Source of the DNA: Albibacillus kandeliae
Lineage (GTDB): Bacteria > Pseudomonadota > Alphaproteobacteria > Rhodobacterales > Rhodobacteraceae
Length of the DNA: 64,000 nucleotides
Reading direction: 5' to 3'
NCBI RefSeq assembly: GCF_003116585.1
Contig: NZ_QEHM01000001.1
Span: 682,001 to 746,000, forward strand
The position numbers and the translations under genes are program-made. Below the pieces are notes generated by a model. It did not search any database. It was given only the letters and a program-made list of their open reading frames with translations, and was not told the origin of the DNA. This document shows positions 1 to 10,700 of this stretch, one piece after another (position 1 is the first letter of the stretch; every line of letters starts with the position of its first letter).

Positions 1-267
1 CTGGTGTTGCTGACCCATGACCCCAAGCTCGACGACCCTGCGATCGAGGCGGCGCTGCGCTCGGGTGTGTTCTACATCGGCGCGCTGGGATCGACCCGCA
101 CGCACGCCAAGCGGGTGGAGCGCCTGAAGGCATCAGGGTTCAGCGAAGAGGAGATCGCGCGCATCCACGGCCCCGTCGGGCTCGACATAGGGGCCGCGAG
201 CCCGGCCGAGATCGCCGTGTCGATCATCGCGCAGATGACCCAGGTCCTGCGCAAGGGGGCCGCATGA
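1..267 (+). CDS. XdhC/CoxI-family molybdenum-enzyme maturation protein, C-terminal part
   Basis: The reading frame is open from the window edge, so only the last 88 codons are present. The visible part carries the conserved end of XdhC family proteins: THDPKLDD, then FYIGALGS followed by RTHAKR, and the closing IGLDIGA-like block (VGLDIGAASPAEIAVSI). The family binds molybdenum cofactor and delivers its sulfurated form to xanthine-dehydrogenase-type apoenzymes in the cytoplasm. The stop codon overlaps the next start as ATGA, implying translational coupling, and the coxSLM-like genes downstream are the likely clients. The family call is firm; the exact client enzyme is inferred from position. 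Confidence 0.88.
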   Translation: MVLLTHDPKLDDPAIEAALRSGVFYIGALGSTRTHAKRVERLKASGFSEEEIARIHGPVGLDIGAASPAEIAVSIIAQMTQVLRKGAA

Positions 268-1265
268 AATTCGGCCCCGTCCCGGTGGACGAAGCCGAAG
301 GCGCGATGCTGGCCCACTCGGTCACGCTGGCCGGGCGGCGCCTGCGCAAGGGACAGGTCCTCACGGCCGAGCATGTCGCCGGGCTGAGGTCGGAGGGGAT
401 CAACGAGATCATTGTTGCGCGCGCCGATACAGGGGACCTTGACGAGAACGCGGCTGCCGGGCGGATCGCCGCGGCGCTGGTGCCCGAGCCGGAGGCGCAG
501 GGGCTTCGGCTGACCGAGCCTTTCACCGGGCGGGTGAACCTGATTTCCGAGGGACCGGGCGTGGTCGAGATCGACGCCGCAGCCATTCACGCCCTGAACG
601 CGGTGCACCCGATGGTGACGGTGGCGACGGTGCCGGAATGGCAGCAGGTCGGGCCGGGGCAGATGGTGGCAACGGTCAAGATCATTGCCTACGCGGTGCC
701 GGAGGACGCGGTGTCTCGGGCCGGGGAACTGGCGTGCCGCGCGATCCGGCTGCGCGCGCCCGTGCACGTCAGCGCCGGGCTGGTGGTCACGGACATCCCG
801 GGCGGACCGGACAACGCCAAGGGGATCGCCGCGATCCGGGACCGGCTGGCGGCGCTGGGGATCGAACTGGCCGATGTGCGCGAGGTGCCGCACGACACCG
901 CGCAGCTGACACAGGCGCTGGCAGACCTCGGCGGCGAGCTCGCGCTGGTGCTGACCGGCTCTGCCACCTCGGACATGGACGACGTCGCCCCGAGCGCGGT
1001 ACGTCGCGCAGGCGGGACCATCGAGCGCTTCGGCATGCCGGTCGACCCCGGCAACCTGCTCTTCCTCGGCGAGATAGGCGCGCGGCCGGTGATCGGACTG
1101 CCGGGATGCGCACGTTCGCCCGCGTTGAACGGCGCGGACTGGGTGCTGTCGCGGGTCGCCTGCGGCGTCGACGTCAGCAGCGCCGATATCGCGGCAATGG
1201 GCGTCGGTGGCCTGCTGAAGGAAATTCCGACCCGGCCGCAGCCCAGATCGGGACGCCGGGGCTGA
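264..1265 (+). CDS. Molybdopterin-binding protein (MoeA/MogA-like domain)
   Basis: A 333-residue protein whose C-terminal half resembles the molybdopterin-binding fold of MogA/MoeA/CinA proteins: a strand with [13 protein letters not shown] in place of the usual TGG-T-x-D loop, then a GMPVDPGN segment and a GLPG segment. The N-terminal half (about 1-165) begins like CoxF/MocA-associated MPT-binding proteins ([12 protein letters not shown]). It probably handles molybdopterin during insertion of the CO-dehydrogenase-type cofactor. It overlaps the XdhC-like gene by 4 bp and lies 106 bp before coxS. It is not fused to the nucleotidyltransferase domain that often accompanies this module. The domain call is reliable; the precise biochemical step is not shown by sequence. 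Confidence 0.75.
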   Translation: MKFGPVPVDEAEGAMLAHSVTLAGRRLRKGQVLTAEHVAGLRSEGINEIIVARADTGDLDENAAAGRIAAALVPEPEAQGLRLTEPFTGRVNLISEGPGVVEIDAAAIHALNAVHPMVTVATVPEWQQVGPGQMVATVKIIAYAVPEDAVSRAGELACRAIRLRAPVHVSAGLVVTDIPGGPDNAKGIAAIRDRLAALGIELADVREVPHDTAQLTQALADLGGELALVLTGSATSDMDDVAPSAVRRAGGTIERFGMPVDPGNLLFLGEIGARPVIGLPGCARSPALNGADWVLSRVACGVDVSSADIAAMGVGGLLKEIPTRPQPRSGRRG

Positions 1266-1371
1266 CCGGTATCGGTCTATCTATACCGGATTACAAAGAA
1301 TCCTGTTCTCAAGCTTCGGGCGAAGTGATTTACTCGGCCCCGAAGGCATCAATCCGAAGGGAGAGACACTG

Positions 1372-1857
1372 ATGACGAAAATCTCCATGAAAGTGAACGG
1401 CAAGGAGGTCAGCGGCGAGGTCGAAGGACGCACGCTGCTGGTGTCGTTCCTGCGAGATACGCTGGGGATGACCGGGACCCACGTGGGCTGTGACACGTCG
1501 CAGTGCGGCGCCTGCGTCGTTCATGTAGACGGGGCGGCGGTTAAGTCCTGCACCATGCTGGCCATGGAGGCCGAGGGTGCCGAGGTGGCGACCATCGAGG
1601 GCCAGGCCAATGCCGACGGCACCCTGAGCGTCGTTCAGCAGGCGTTCCAGGACCACCACGGTCTGCAGTGCGGGTTCTGCACGCCGGGCATGGTGATGAG
1701 CGCGACCGCGCTGCTGAAGGACAATCCGAAGCCCTCTGAGGCCGAGATCCGTCACTACCTCGAAGGCAACATCTGCCGTTGCACCGGGTATCACAACATC
1801 GTCAAGGCGATCCTGGCGGCCTCGGGCCAGCTGGAGGGAGCCATCGCAGCCGAATAA
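1372..1857 (+). CDS. coxS: CO-dehydrogenase-type molybdenum hydroxylase, [2Fe-2S] small subunit
   Basis: A 161-residue iron-sulfur subunit of the xanthine oxidase family. It shows both cluster-binding domains: a plant-ferredoxin-like N-terminal motif ([10 protein letters not shown] with a later KSC) and a C-terminal four-helix domain with QCGFCTPGM and GNICRCTGY. These two [2Fe-2S] clusters pass electrons from the molybdenum site in CoxL to FAD in CoxM. The start follows a good ribosome-binding site (aaggga, ending about 9 bases upstream). The small-large-medium gene order is that described for form II clusters; form I clusters are usually ordered medium-small-large. Confidence 0.95.
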   Translation: MTKISMKVNGKEVSGEVEGRTLLVSFLRDTLGMTGTHVGCDTSQCGACVVHVDGAAVKSCTMLAMEAEGAEVATIEGQANADGTLSVVQQAFQDHHGLQCGFCTPGMVMSATALLKDNPKPSEAEIRHYLEGNICRCTGYHNIVKAILAASGQLEGAIAAE

Positions 1858-1980
1858 CGGACCCCTCGACGCGCGCGGACTGCCTGACGAGGACACCTCG
1901 TTTGGGGTGGGGCGGTGCCGCAGGGCGGGAGGGCGACCAGCGCGCGGAGGGCGCGCGGAATTTCAGGGAGGAGTTTCCAA

Positions 1981-4344
1981 ATGCCAAAGGACAGCGGCAT
2001 CGGCGCCAGCAGCAAGCGGCGCGAGGACGTGCGGTTCCTGACCGGGGCCGGTAACTATACCGACGACATCAACATCCGGGGGCAGGCCTACGTCTATTTC
2101 CTGCGCTCCGACATTGCGCACGGGAAGATCAACAAGATCGACACCAGCGACGCCGAGGCCATGCCGGGCGTCGTTCGCATTTTCACGGGCAAGGATTTCG
2201 AGGGCGTCGGCGGGCTGCCCTGCGGTTGGCAGGTGACCGACCGCCACGGCCAGCCCATGCAGGAGCCGCCGCACCCGGTGCTGGCGCAGGGCAAGGTGCG
2301 CCACGTGGGCGACCCGATCGCCGCTGTCGTCGCGGACAGCGCGGCGCAGGCGCGGGATGCTGCCGAAGCCATCGTCGTCGACATCGAGGAACTGCCCGCC
2401 GTTATCGACATGAAGTCGGCGCTGAAGGACGGCGCGCCCAAGGTGCATGACGACCTGACCTCCAACCTCTGCTACGACTGGGGCTTCGTCGAGGACAACC
2501 GCGAGGCGGTCGACAAGGCGATCAAGGACGCCGCCCATGTCACTACTCTGGAGCTGAAGAACAACCGCCTTGTCGCCAACCCGATGGAGCCGCGCGTGGC
2601 CGTCGGCGATTTCGAGCGCGGCACCGGCAACTCGACGCTCTACACCACCTCGCAGAACCCCCACGTGATCCGCCTGCTGATGGGTGCCTTCGTTCTCGGC
2701 ATTCCCGAGCACAAGCTGCGGGTTGTCGCGCCCGACGTGGGTGGTGGGTTCGGCACCAAGATCTTCCACTATGCCGAGGAAGCCTTCTGCACCTTCGCGG
2801 CCAAGGCGATCAACCGGCCCGTGAAGTGGACGGCGAGCCGGTCGGAGGCCTTCATCTCGGACGCCCATGGCCGTGACCACGTGACCAAGATCGAACTGGC
2901 GCTGGACAAGGACAACAACTTCACCGCCATCCGGACCGAGACCTACGCCAACATGGGCGCCTACCTGTCCACCTTTGCGCCCTCGGTGCCGACATGGCTG
3001 CACGGCACGCTGATGGCGGGGAACTACAAGACCCCGCTGATCTACGTGAACGTCAAGGCGGTCTTTACCAACACGGTGCCGGTGGATGCCTACCGTGGGG
3101 CCGGGCGGCCCGAGGCGACCTACCAGCTGGAGCGCGTCATCGACATGGCCGCGCGCGAGCTGGGGGTCGATCCGATCGCCCTGCGCCGTCAGAACTTCAT
3201 CACCGAGTTCCCCTATGCCACCCCGGTGGCGGTGGAATATGACACCGGCGATTATCACGCGACGATGGACAAGCTGGAGCAGATTGCCGATATCGCGGGC
3301 TTTGCCGCGCGCCGCAAGGCGAGCGAGGCCAAGGGCAGGCTGCGCGGGCTCGGCATCAACTGCTACATCGAGGCCTGCGGCATCGCGCCGTCGAACCTCG
3401 TGGGTCAGCTCGGCGCGCGCGCCGGTCTCTACGAGAGTGCCACGGTGCGGGTCAACGCCACTGGCGGTCTGGTCGTGATGACCGGCAGCCACAGCCACGG
3501 GCAGGGGCACGAGACCGCCTTTCCGCAGGTGATCGCCGAGATGATCGGGATCGACGAGAGCATGGTCGAGATCGTCCACGGCGATACCGCCAACACGCCG
3601 ATGGGCATGGGCACCTATGGCTCGCGCTCGATCGCGGTGGGCGGCTCGGCCATGGTGCGGGCGACCGAGAAGATCATCAACAAGTGCAAGAAGATCGCCG
3701 CGCACCTGATGGAGGCGAGCGAGGCCGATATCGAACTGAAGAACGGGGCGTTCAGCGTCGCGGGCACCGACAAGTCGGTGGCCTGGGGCGATGTCTGCCT
3801 TGCCGCCTACGTGCCGCACAACTACCCGCTGGAAGACATTGAGCCGGGGCTGGAGGAGACGGCCTTCTACGACCCGGCGAACTTCACCTATCCCTCGGGC
3901 GCCTATGCCTGCGAGGTGGAGGTCGACCCGGACACCGGCCGCGTGACCATCGAGCGGATGATGGCGGCCGATGATTTCGGCAACCTGATCAACCCGATGA
4001 TCGTCTCGGGCCAGGTGCACGGCGGTCTGGCGCAGGGGATCGGGCAGGCGCTGCTCGAGAACTGCGTCTACGACGAGAACGGCCAGCTGCTCTCGGCAAG
4101 CTACATGGACTACGCCATGCCGCGCGCCGGGGATGTGCCGAGCTTCGAGATCGACCATTCGGCCTGCACGCCCTGCACCCACAACCCGCTGGGCGTGAAG
4201 GGCTGCGGCGAGGCCGGGGCGATCGGTTCGCCGCCGGCCGTGGTGAACGCGGTGATCGACGCGCTCAACTCGGGCGGCAAGAAGGTTGCGCATATCGACA
4301 TGCCCATGAGCCCGGCACGGGTCTGGGCGGCCATGCAGGGGTAA
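1981..4344 (+). CDS. coxL: Form II CO-dehydrogenase-like molybdenum hydroxylase, large subunit
   Basis: A 787-residue molybdopterin-cytosine-dinucleotide subunit. The ATG at 1981 is preferred because agggaggag lies just upstream; a longer in-frame start at 1915 lacks support. The molybdenum-site loop is AYRGAGR (residues 370-376, bases 3088-3108), the form II signature, not the form I AYxCSFR loop that supplies the Cys of the Mo-Cu site. The catalytic glutamate is present in GCGEAGAIG (Glu744), and the cofactor-binding GGGFGTK motif is present. Form I enzymes oxidise CO to CO2; for form II the physiological substrate is debated. The family and form are firm; CO oxidation in this organism is not established by this gene alone. 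Confidence 0.95.
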   Translation: MPKDSGIGASSKRREDVRFLTGAGNYTDDINIRGQAYVYFLRSDIAHGKINKIDTSDAEAMPGVVRIFTGKDFEGVGGLPCGWQVTDRHGQPMQEPPHPVLAQGKVRHVGDPIAAVVADSAAQARDAAEAIVVDIEELPAVIDMKSALKDGAPKVHDDLTSNLCYDWGFVEDNREAVDKAIKDAAHVTTLELKNNRLVANPMEPRVAVGDFERGTGNSTLYTTSQNPHVIRLLMGAFVLGIPEHKLRVVAPDVGGGFGTKIFHYAEEAFCTFAAKAINRPVKWTASRSEAFISDAHGRDHVTKIELALDKDNNFTAIRTETYANMGAYLSTFAPSVPTWLHGTLMAGNYKTPLIYVNVKAVFTNTVPVDAYRGAGRPEATYQLERVIDMAARELGVDPIALRRQNFITEFPYATPVAVEYDTGDYHATMDKLEQIADIAGFAARRKASEAKGRLRGLGINCYIEACGIAPSNLVGQLGARAGLYESATVRVNATGGLVVMTGSHSHGQGHETAFPQVIAEMIGIDESMVEIVHGDTANTPMGMGTYGSRSIAVGGSAMVRATEKIINKCKKIAAHLMEASEADIELKNGAFSVAGTDKSVAWGDVCLAAYVPHNYPLEDIEPGLEETAFYDPANFTYPSGAYACEVEVDPDTGRVTIERMMAADDFGNLINPMIVSGQVHGGLAQGIGQALLENCVYDENGQLLSASYMDYAMPRAGDVPSFEIDHSACTPCTHNPLGVKGCGEAGAIGSPPAVVNAVIDALNSGGKKVAHIDMPMSPARVWAAMQG

Positions 4345-4384
4345 GTCTTTTTCCGGCGTCGGCTCTTGCGGTCGGCGCCGGAAA

Positions 4385-4412
4385 GATGAGTATTTGCAAA
4401 GAGAAGAAATGA
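4385..4412. repeat. Dispersed intergenic repeat, copy 1 (tgagtatttg type)
   Basis: Between coxL and coxM there is a short purine-rich stretch beginning tgagtatttg and followed by aaagagaagaaatga. An inverted relative lies at 39641-39664 after a 2-oxoglutarate oxygenase gene. Both copies follow a gene end. I recall similar strings at gene ends of Rhodobacteraceae genomes; the function is unknown. Confidence 0.45.
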
Positions 4413-4453
4413 GGGGCCCCGCGCTCCGCATTCCTCCCGAAAGGAGAGATGGG

Positions 4454-5239
4454 ATGTATGAATTCGAATTCGTGAAGCCGACCACCGTGGCCGATGCCGT
4501 GGCGGCGCTCGGCGAGGAAGAGGCACAGGCGCTCGGCGGTGGCCAGACGCTGATCCCGACGCTGAAGCAGCGGCTGGCGATGCCCGCCACCCTGGTGAGC
4601 CTGACCGGCATCGCCGAGATGAAGGGCGTCAAGGCCGAGGGCGGCACGGTCACCATCGGTGGCGGCACCACCCACGGCACCGTGGCCAAGGAGGCCGCCT
4701 CGGCCTATCCGGCGCTAGCCGCGCTGGCCTCCAATATCGGCGATCCGGCGGTGCGCAACCGCGGCACCATAGGCGGCAGCCTTGCCAACAACGACCCCTC
4801 GGCCTGCTACCCGGCGGCGGCGCTGGCGTCCGGCGCCACCATCGTGACCAGCTCGCGCGAGATCGCGGCCGACGACTACTTCCAGGGCATGTTCACCACC
4901 GCGCTCGAGGATGGCGAGATCGTCACTGCGGTGCGTTTTCCGGTGCCCGAGAAGGCGGCCTACATCAAGTTCGAGCAGCCCGCGTCGCGCTTTGCGCTGG
5001 TCGGTGTGTTCGTGGCCAAATACGCGGACGGCGTCCGCGTTGCGGTGACCGGCGCCTCGGAAGAGGGCGTGTTCCGCTGGAGCGAAGCCGAGGCCGCGCT
5101 GTCCGCGAACTTCTCGGCTGCGGCGCTCGAAGGGCTCTCCGTCCCGGCGGATGGGATGATCGGCGACCTGCACGGCTCCAAGGAATACCGCGCGCACCTC
5201 GTGGGCGTGCTGACCAAAAGGGCGGTCGCCGCCGCCTGA
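4454..5239 (+). CDS. coxM: CO-dehydrogenase-type molybdenum hydroxylase, FAD-binding medium subunit
   Basis: A 261-residue flavoprotein subunit. It has the two FAD-pyrophosphate motifs of the family, GGGQTLIPTLKQRL near residue 30 and IGDPAVRNRGTIGGSLANND near residue 95, and the C-terminal CoxM domain. It would accept electrons from CoxS and pass them to quinone or another acceptor. The ATG at 4454 follows aaggagag at a normal spacing; an in-frame upstream start at 4394 has no such site. It is the last gene of the cluster and is followed by a hairpin terminator. Confidence 0.95.
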   Translation: MYEFEFVKPTTVADAVAALGEEEAQALGGGQTLIPTLKQRLAMPATLVSLTGIAEMKGVKAEGGTVTIGGGTTHGTVAKEAASAYPALAALASNIGDPAVRNRGTIGGSLANNDPSACYPAAALASGATIVTSSREIAADDYFQGMFTTALEDGEIVTAVRFPVPEKAAYIKFEQPASRFALVGVFVAKYADGVRVAVTGASEEGVFRWSEAEAALSANFSAAALEGLSVPADGMIGDLHGSKEYRAHLVGVLTKRAVAAA

Positions 5240-5259
5240 TAGACGGCCCTGAAACGAAG

Positions 5260-5285
5260 AAGGCCCCGCTCTTGTGGGGCCTTTT
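5260..5285 (+). terminator. Rho-independent terminator after coxM
   Basis: An 8-bp perfect stem (aaggcccc at 5260-5267 with ggggcctt at 5276-5283), an 8-base loop and a short T run, starting 20 bases after the coxM stop. It closes the cox cluster and may also serve the convergent gene that ends at 5394. Confidence 0.8.
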
Positions 5286-5304
5286 GACTTTCTGAAACCA
5301 CTGA

Positions 5305-5331
5305 TTTCTTTGGGTTCCAAGTATCCCGGGG
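5305..5331. repeat. Dispersed intergenic repeat, copy A (ttctttgggt type)
   Basis: A 26-bp stretch (ttctttgggt, one variable base, then ccaagtatcccgggg) that recurs at 33975-34000 with a single mismatch. Here it is followed by a GC-rich inverted repeat (gaggggctggcccctc). It lies between two convergent genes. Confidence 0.6.
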
Positions 5332-5393
5332 AGCGCGAGGGGCTGGCCCCTCGCTCTGCCATCTGCCAGGGGCGCCGGCCCTCCGGCCCCGGC

Positions 5394-5969
5394 TCAGGGA
5401 ATGATCCGCGTGTACTTGGTGCCTTCCAGCGTAGCGCCGACGCGCAGGCCTGCGCGGCCGAAGACGGCGGCCAGCACGGGCGAGCGCAGCGTGGTGGTGT
5501 CGGCGGCCACGGAGTCACCCATGTCGCGCAGCACGTATTCGAGGTCGCCGCCGGCGGCCCAGCCGGACGAGCGGCGGAAGTCGATCAGCGCGTCATTGGT
5601 CATGAAGAACAGGACGTGAGCGTATTGCTGCGCCCCGATCTGAAGCCCTGCGCTGGCCTTGGTGGTCGAGTAGTAGTCGACCGTCACCCCGTTGACCCGC
5701 AGCGCGCCTTGCCCGTAGGCGCCGCCGATCCACAGGCCCGCCTCGGTGACCAGTGGCATCACCAGCATGCCGGTGGCCTTCTGCGCGAGGTCGCGGGTGT
5801 TGGGGTACTGGGTGTACATCTCGTTCAGCGTCGCATCGACCCGCGCGTCGATCCTCGCGGCATTGTCGCTGCCGACGCCGTTGCCGCAGGCGGCGGTTGC
5901 GGCCAAACCTGCAAGTGCGGTCAAGGTGAAGGCCCGGCGCCCGAGCCGGGAAGCGTTCGCATTGTTCAT
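5394..5969 (-). CDS. SYLF-domain (YSC84-related) exported lipid-binding protein
   Basis: A 191-residue protein with a basic N-terminus and hydrophobic signal segment (FTLTALAGLAATAAC), with a Cys at the end that could be a lipidation site although the residue at -3 is not ideal. The mature part matches the SYLF/YSC84 fold, including GLWIGGAYGQG, VDYYSTTKASAGLQIG and the closing block near RVGATLEGTKYTRI. SYLF proteins bind phosphoinositides or other lipids and occur as envelope proteins in bacteria; no reaction is known. The ATG at 5969 was chosen over one 84 bases further upstream because the signal peptide begins there. It stands alone on the minus strand. Confidence 0.8.
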   Translation of the reverse strand: MNNANASRLGRRAFTLTALAGLAATAACGNGVGSDNAARIDARVDATLNEMYTQYPNTRDLAQKATGMLVMPLVTEAGLWIGGAYGQGALRVNGVTVDYYSTTKASAGLQIGAQQYAHVLFFMTNDALIDFRRSSGWAAGGDLEYVLRDMGDSVAADTTTLRSPVLAAVFGRAGLRVGATLEGTKYTRIIP

Positions 5970-6132
5970 GGTTTGTCGCCTGTGTAACTGCTGCATATGG
6001 TCGGTTTGCCCGGCCTTGTCCCAAGATATACGCGGATCCTTGCCGCCTGTCACCCTGTGAGGCGCCCGATTCGGCAGGAAATCGCTATTGTTTCCGGGGG
6101 CTGGCCGGGACAGGCCCGGCCGGCCGCCCGTA

Positions 6133-7131
6133 TCAGCCGTTCAGAAGCTTGGCGGCCTCGGGGGCGAAGTAGGTGAGCACACCGTTGCAGCCGGCCCGCT
6201 TGAAGCCCAGCAGGCTCTCCATCATGATCTTCTCGCCGTCGATCCAGCCGTTCTGCGCCGCCGCCTGGATCATCGCGTATTCGCCGCTGACCTGGTAGGC
6301 GAAGGTCGGTACGCCGAAGCTGTCCTTCACCCGGCGGATGATGTCGAGGTAGGGCGTGCCGGGCTTGACCATCACCATGTCGGCGCCCTCGCGCAGGTCG
6401 CGTTCGATCAGGCGCAGGGCCTCGTCGGAATTGGCCGGGTCCATCTGGTAGGTCTTCTTGTCGCCGGTCAGCGCGCCGCTGGCGCCCACCGCGTCACGGA
6501 AGGGGCCATAGTAGGCGCTGGCATATTTGGCGGAGTAGCTGAGGATCATCACGTTCTGGTAGCCCTCCTGCTCGAGAGCCGTGCGCATGGCGCCGATCCG
6601 GCCGTCCATCATGTCAGAGGGGCCGATGATGTCGGCGCCGGCCTGGGCTTGGGCGAGCGTCATGCGCACCAGCGCCTCGACCGTGCGGTCATTCACGATC
6701 TCGCCATTCACCACGTATCCGTCATGGCCGTTGATGTTGTAGGGGTCGAGCGCCACGTCGGTCATCACCGCCATATCGGGCACTGCGTCCTTCACCGCGC
6801 GGATGGCGCGGTTGGCGATGTTGTCGGGGTTCCAGGCCTCGGCGCAGTCCTCTGTCCGCGCTTCCAGCGGCGTGTAGGGAAAGATGCAGATGGCGGGGAT
6901 GCCAAGCGCGTGAGCCTCCTTCGCAGCCTCGGCGATCTTGTCGACGCTGCGGCGGTAGACGCCGGGCATCGAGGCGACTGGCTCGATCTCACCCTTGCCC
7001 TCGCGGACGAAGACCGGCCAGATCAGGTCTTCGACCGACAGCAGGTTCTCGCGGGTCAGCCCGCGCAGGGCCGGGGTCCGCCGGGCGCGGCGCAGGCGGG
7101 TGTGGGGGAAGGGCGCGACTGTGGGTTTCAT
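6133..7131 (-). CDS. hemB: Porphobilinogen synthase (delta-aminolevulinate dehydratase)
   Basis: A 332-residue enzyme that condenses two 5-aminolevulinate molecules to porphobilinogen in tetrapyrrole synthesis. The two Schiff-base lysine regions are visible: SYSAKYASAYYGPF and MVKPGTPYLD. The metal-site segment reads DVALDPYNINGHDGY, so the cysteine triad of zinc enzymes is replaced, as in the magnesium-dependent or metal-independent enzymes known from Pseudomonas and Rhodobacter. The start at 7131 follows aaggag at a good spacing; another ATG 18 bases upstream lacks this. It is divergent from the gene at 7248. Confidence 0.97.
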   Translation of the reverse strand: MKPTVAPFPHTRLRRARRTPALRGLTRENLLSVEDLIWPVFVREGKGEIEPVASMPGVYRRSVDKIAEAAKEAHALGIPAICIFPYTPLEARTEDCAEAWNPDNIANRAIRAVKDAVPDMAVMTDVALDPYNINGHDGYVVNGEIVNDRTVEALVRMTLAQAQAGADIIGPSDMMDGRIGAMRTALEQEGYQNVMILSYSAKYASAYYGPFRDAVGASGALTGDKKTYQMDPANSDEALRLIERDLREGADMVMVKPGTPYLDIIRRVKDSFGVPTFAYQVSGEYAMIQAAAQNGWIDGEKIMMESLLGFKRAGCNGVLTYFAPEAAKLLNG

Positions 7132-7247
7132 GACACGGTCTCCTTGCACATTTCAGCATTGGGTGGCATGGATTGCCGACCCCCACAAGAGTGTCAATCG
7201 CCGCAATTCATCGCGGTCGGGGCAAATGGACATAAAGGGCAGTACGG

Positions 7248-7769
7248 GTGGATTGGTACGACTCGATTTTCGAGCTGATCGACATGCGGTCGTTCTCGAA
7301 CCTGTGGTTCTGGATTGCGCTGGCGGTGGTCTGGTCGACGACCAGCCATTGGGTGTTGGGCGTTCCCTTCGACATGGTCCAGCGCGCCCGGCGGCAGGGT
7401 GGTCAGGCCGAGGCTGACCTCGAGGACATCACCCGCGTCAACGTGAACCGGCTGCTCTATATCGCGCATGTGTCCGGGCTGTGGCTGCTGGCCTTCGGAT
7501 GCTTCATCCTCACGGGGCTCGGCATGCTCGGGTTCTTCTACGGGATCGAGTTTGCCCAGGCGCTGTTCCTGCTCGGGTTCCCGATGTCGATCGTCGGGAT
7601 GCTGAGCATGCGGACCGCGCGCCGCATCGCGATGGAAGAGGCGCAGGGCGAACAGCTGCGCAAGCGCCTGACGCGGCACCGGATCGTGACGCAGATGATC
7701 GGGACGCTCGCGATCTTTGTCACCGCGCTGTGGGGGATGTATCAGAACCTTTCGATCGGGGTGCTCTGA
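7248..7769 (+). CDS. Conserved four-helix membrane protein of unknown function
   Basis: A 173-residue protein with about four hydrophobic segments (residues near 19-40, 68-90, 92-115 and 147-167), separated by charged loops. The start codon is GTG at 7248, after aaaggg. I recall very similar Rhodobacteraceae proteins being labelled as a component of the SufBCD complex, but nothing in the sequence shows a link to Fe-S assembly. It ends 30 bases before mfd on the same strand, so the two may be cotranscribed. The function is unknown. Confidence 0.75.
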   Translation: MDWYDSIFELIDMRSFSNLWFWIALAVVWSTTSHWVLGVPFDMVQRARRQGGQAEADLEDITRVNVNRLLYIAHVSGLWLLAFGCFILTGLGMLGFFYGIEFAQALFLLGFPMSIVGMLSMRTARRIAMEEAQGEQLRKRLTRHRIVTQMIGTLAIFVTALWGMYQNLSIGVL

Positions 7770-7799
7770 CCTCGCCGAACCCGATCAAGGAAACGACGT

Positions 7800-10700
7800 A
7801 TGACGGCACCGGAACACATCACTGTCGGCGGGGCCCCGGAGGGGTTTGACGCCCGGCTGATCCTCGACGAGATCGAGAAGCGCGGGGCGCCCGTGCTGCA
7901 TATCGCGCGCGATGACAAGCGGATGGCGGCGATGGCCGCGGCGCTGGCCTTCTTTGCGCCCGACATGCCGGTGCTGACCTTCCCCGCCTGGGATTGCCTG
8001 CCCTACGACCGCGTATCGCCCAACGCAGATATCTCGGCGGCGCGGATGGCGACGCTGGCGGCGCTGGTGCACACCATGCCCAAGCGGTTCGTGCTGCTGA
8101 CCACGCTGAACGCGGCAACCCAGCGAGTGCCGGCGCGCGAGGTTCTGCGCGAGGCGGCCTTCAGCGCGCGGGTGGGGCATCGGGTCGACGAGGAGGCGCT
8201 GCGCAACTTCCTCGTCCGCATGGGCTTTACCCAGAGCCCGACGGTGATGGAGCCGGGCGACTATGCGATCCGGGGCGGCATCATCGACATCTATCCGCCG
8301 GGCGAGAGCGGGCCGGTGCGTCTCGACCTGTTCGGGGACGTGCTGGATGGCGCGCGGCGGTTCGATCCGGCAACCCAGCGGACGACGGAAAAGCTGGAAG
8401 TGGTGGAACTGGCGCCGGTCTCGGAGGTGATCCTCGACGAGGCTGCGATCACCCGCTTCCGCCAGACCTATCGTATCGAGTTCGGCGCGGCGGGCACCGA
8501 CGATCCGCTGTATGAGGCGGTCAGTGCCGGGCGCAAGCATCAGGGCATCGAGCACTGGTTGCCGTTCTTCCACGAGAAGCTGGAGACGCTGTTCGACTAT
8601 CTGCCGGGCGCGACGATCACGCAGGACGACCAGACCACGCCGACGCGGCTGGCCCGGTGGGAGAGCGTTGCGGACCAGTACGAGACGCGGCGGCTGGCGA
8701 TGGCGCAGAAGTCGCGGCTGGACAGCGTCTACAAGCCGGCGCCTCCGGGGCTGTTGTACCTCGACGAGGCCGCGTGGGACAAGGCGGTGTGGGATCACCG
8801 CATCCTGAAGTTCCATCCGCTGGCGCAGGCGTCGGGTCCCGGCGTGATCGACGCGGGCGGGCGCATCGGGCGCAATTTCTCGCCCGAGAGACAGCAGGAA
8901 AGCATCAGCCTTTTCGGTGCCTTGGCGGATCATGTTCGCAAACGACTCGAAGCCGGACCGGTGGTGGTGGCCTCCTATTCCGAGGGCGCGCGCGAGCGGC
9001 TTTCGGGGTTGATCGAGGATGAGGGTCTGGCCGAGACCATCGAGATTTCCAACGGCACGCGGATCGGCAAGCGCGGTCTGCACCTCGCGGTCTGGGCGCT
9101 GGAGCATGGCTTCGAGACGCCGGGATTGACGGTGATCTCGGAGCAGGATGTGCTGGGCGACCGGCTGATCCGGTCGACCAAGAAGAAGCGCAAGGCCGAG
9201 AACTTCCTGACCGAGGCTCAGTCGCTGTCGCCCGGCGACCTCGTGGTGCACGTCGATCACGGGATCGGGCGGTATAAGGGGCTGGAGGTGATCACCGCAG
9301 CGGGTGCGGCGCATGAATGCTTGCTGCTGGAATACGCCGAGGACGCGCGGCTGTACCTGCCGGTCGAGAACATCGAACTGTTGTCGAAGTACGGCCACGA
9401 CGAGGGGCTGCTGGACCGGCTCGGCGGCGGGGCATGGCAGGCCAAGAAGGCGCGGCTGAAGGAACGTATCCGCGAGATGGCGGACCGGCTGATCCGGGTC
9501 GCGGCCGAACGGGCGCTGCGCACGGCGCCGGTCCTGGAGGCCGAGCACCATGCCTGGGAGGCCTTCTCGGCCCGCTTCCCCTACGAGGAGACAGAGGACC
9601 AGCTTCGGGCCATCGGTGACGTGCTGGGCGACATGGCCTCGGGCAATCCGATGGACCGGCTGATTTGCGGCGACGTCGGCTTTGGCAAGACAGAGGTCGC
9701 CATGCGGGCGGCCTTTGTCGCCGCCATGTCGGGCGTGCAGGTTGCCGTCATCGCGCCGACCACGTTGCTGGCGCGGCAGCACTATGCGAGCTTTGCCGAG
9801 CGCTTCCGTGGGTTCCCGGTGAACGTGCGCCAGTTGAGCCGTTTCGTGAGCGCGAAGGATGCGCAGCAGACGCGCGACGGGGTCTCGCGCGGCGAGGTGG
9901 ATATCGTGATCGGCACCCACGCGCTGCTGGCCAAGGGCATCCGGTTCAAGAACCTCGGTCTGCTGATCATCGACGAGGAGCAGCATTTCGGGGTGTCACA
10001 CAAGGAGCGGCTGAAACAGCTGCGCTCGGACATTCACGTTTTGACGCTGACGGCGACGCCGATCCCGCGGACGCTGCAGCTGTCGCTCTCGGGCGTGCGG
10101 GACCTGTCGATCATCGGGACACCGCCGGTCGACCGGCTGGCGATCCGCACCTACGTGAGCGAGTTCGATGCGGTGACCATCCGCGAGGCGCTGCTGCGCG
10201 AGCACTATCGCGGCGGGCAAAGCTTCTACGTGGTGCCGCGCATCACCGATCTCCCGGAGATCGAGGAGTTCCTGAAGGAGCAACTGCCGGAACTGACCTA
10301 CGTCATTGCGCATGGGCAGATGGCGCCGGGCGAACTCGATGACCGGATGAATGCCTTTTACGACGGCAAGTACGACGTGCTGCTGGCGACGACCATCGTG
10401 GAGTCGGGCCTCGATATCCCGACCGCCAACACGATGGTGGTGCACCGGGCGGACATGTTCGGGCTGGCGCAACTCTACCAGATCCGGGGGCGCGTGGGCA
10501 GGTCCAAGACCCGCGCCTATGCCTACCTGACCACCAAGCCGCGTGCCAAGCTGACCGACACCGCCGAGAAGCGGCTTCGCGTGCTGGGCTCGCTCGATAC
10601 GCTGGGGGCCGGGTTTACGCTCGCCAGCCAGGACCTCGACATTCGCGGTGCGGGCAACCTGCTGGGCGAGGAACAGTCGGGCCAGATGCGCGACGTGGGC

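Noticed and set aside
1266-1289. Hairpin ccggtat/ataccgg after the molybdopterin-binding gene
   Set aside because: A short 7-bp stem without a T run inside a probable operon; no support for termination or attenuation.
1981-4344. Reading coxL as a verified CO dehydrogenase
   Set aside because: The active-site loop is AYRGAGR, not the form I AYxCSFR, so the CO-oxidising function is not supported by sequence.
1963-4689. A 908-codon frame on the minus strand opposite coxL
   Set aside because: It mirrors the codon phase of the coxL gene, is rich in Arg/His/Gly/Val in the manner of GC-rich antisense frames, and shows no domain.
7785-9986. A 733-codon minus-strand frame opposite mfd
   Set aside because: Antisense shadow of a well-conserved gene in GC-rich DNA; no domain, no ribosome-binding site.
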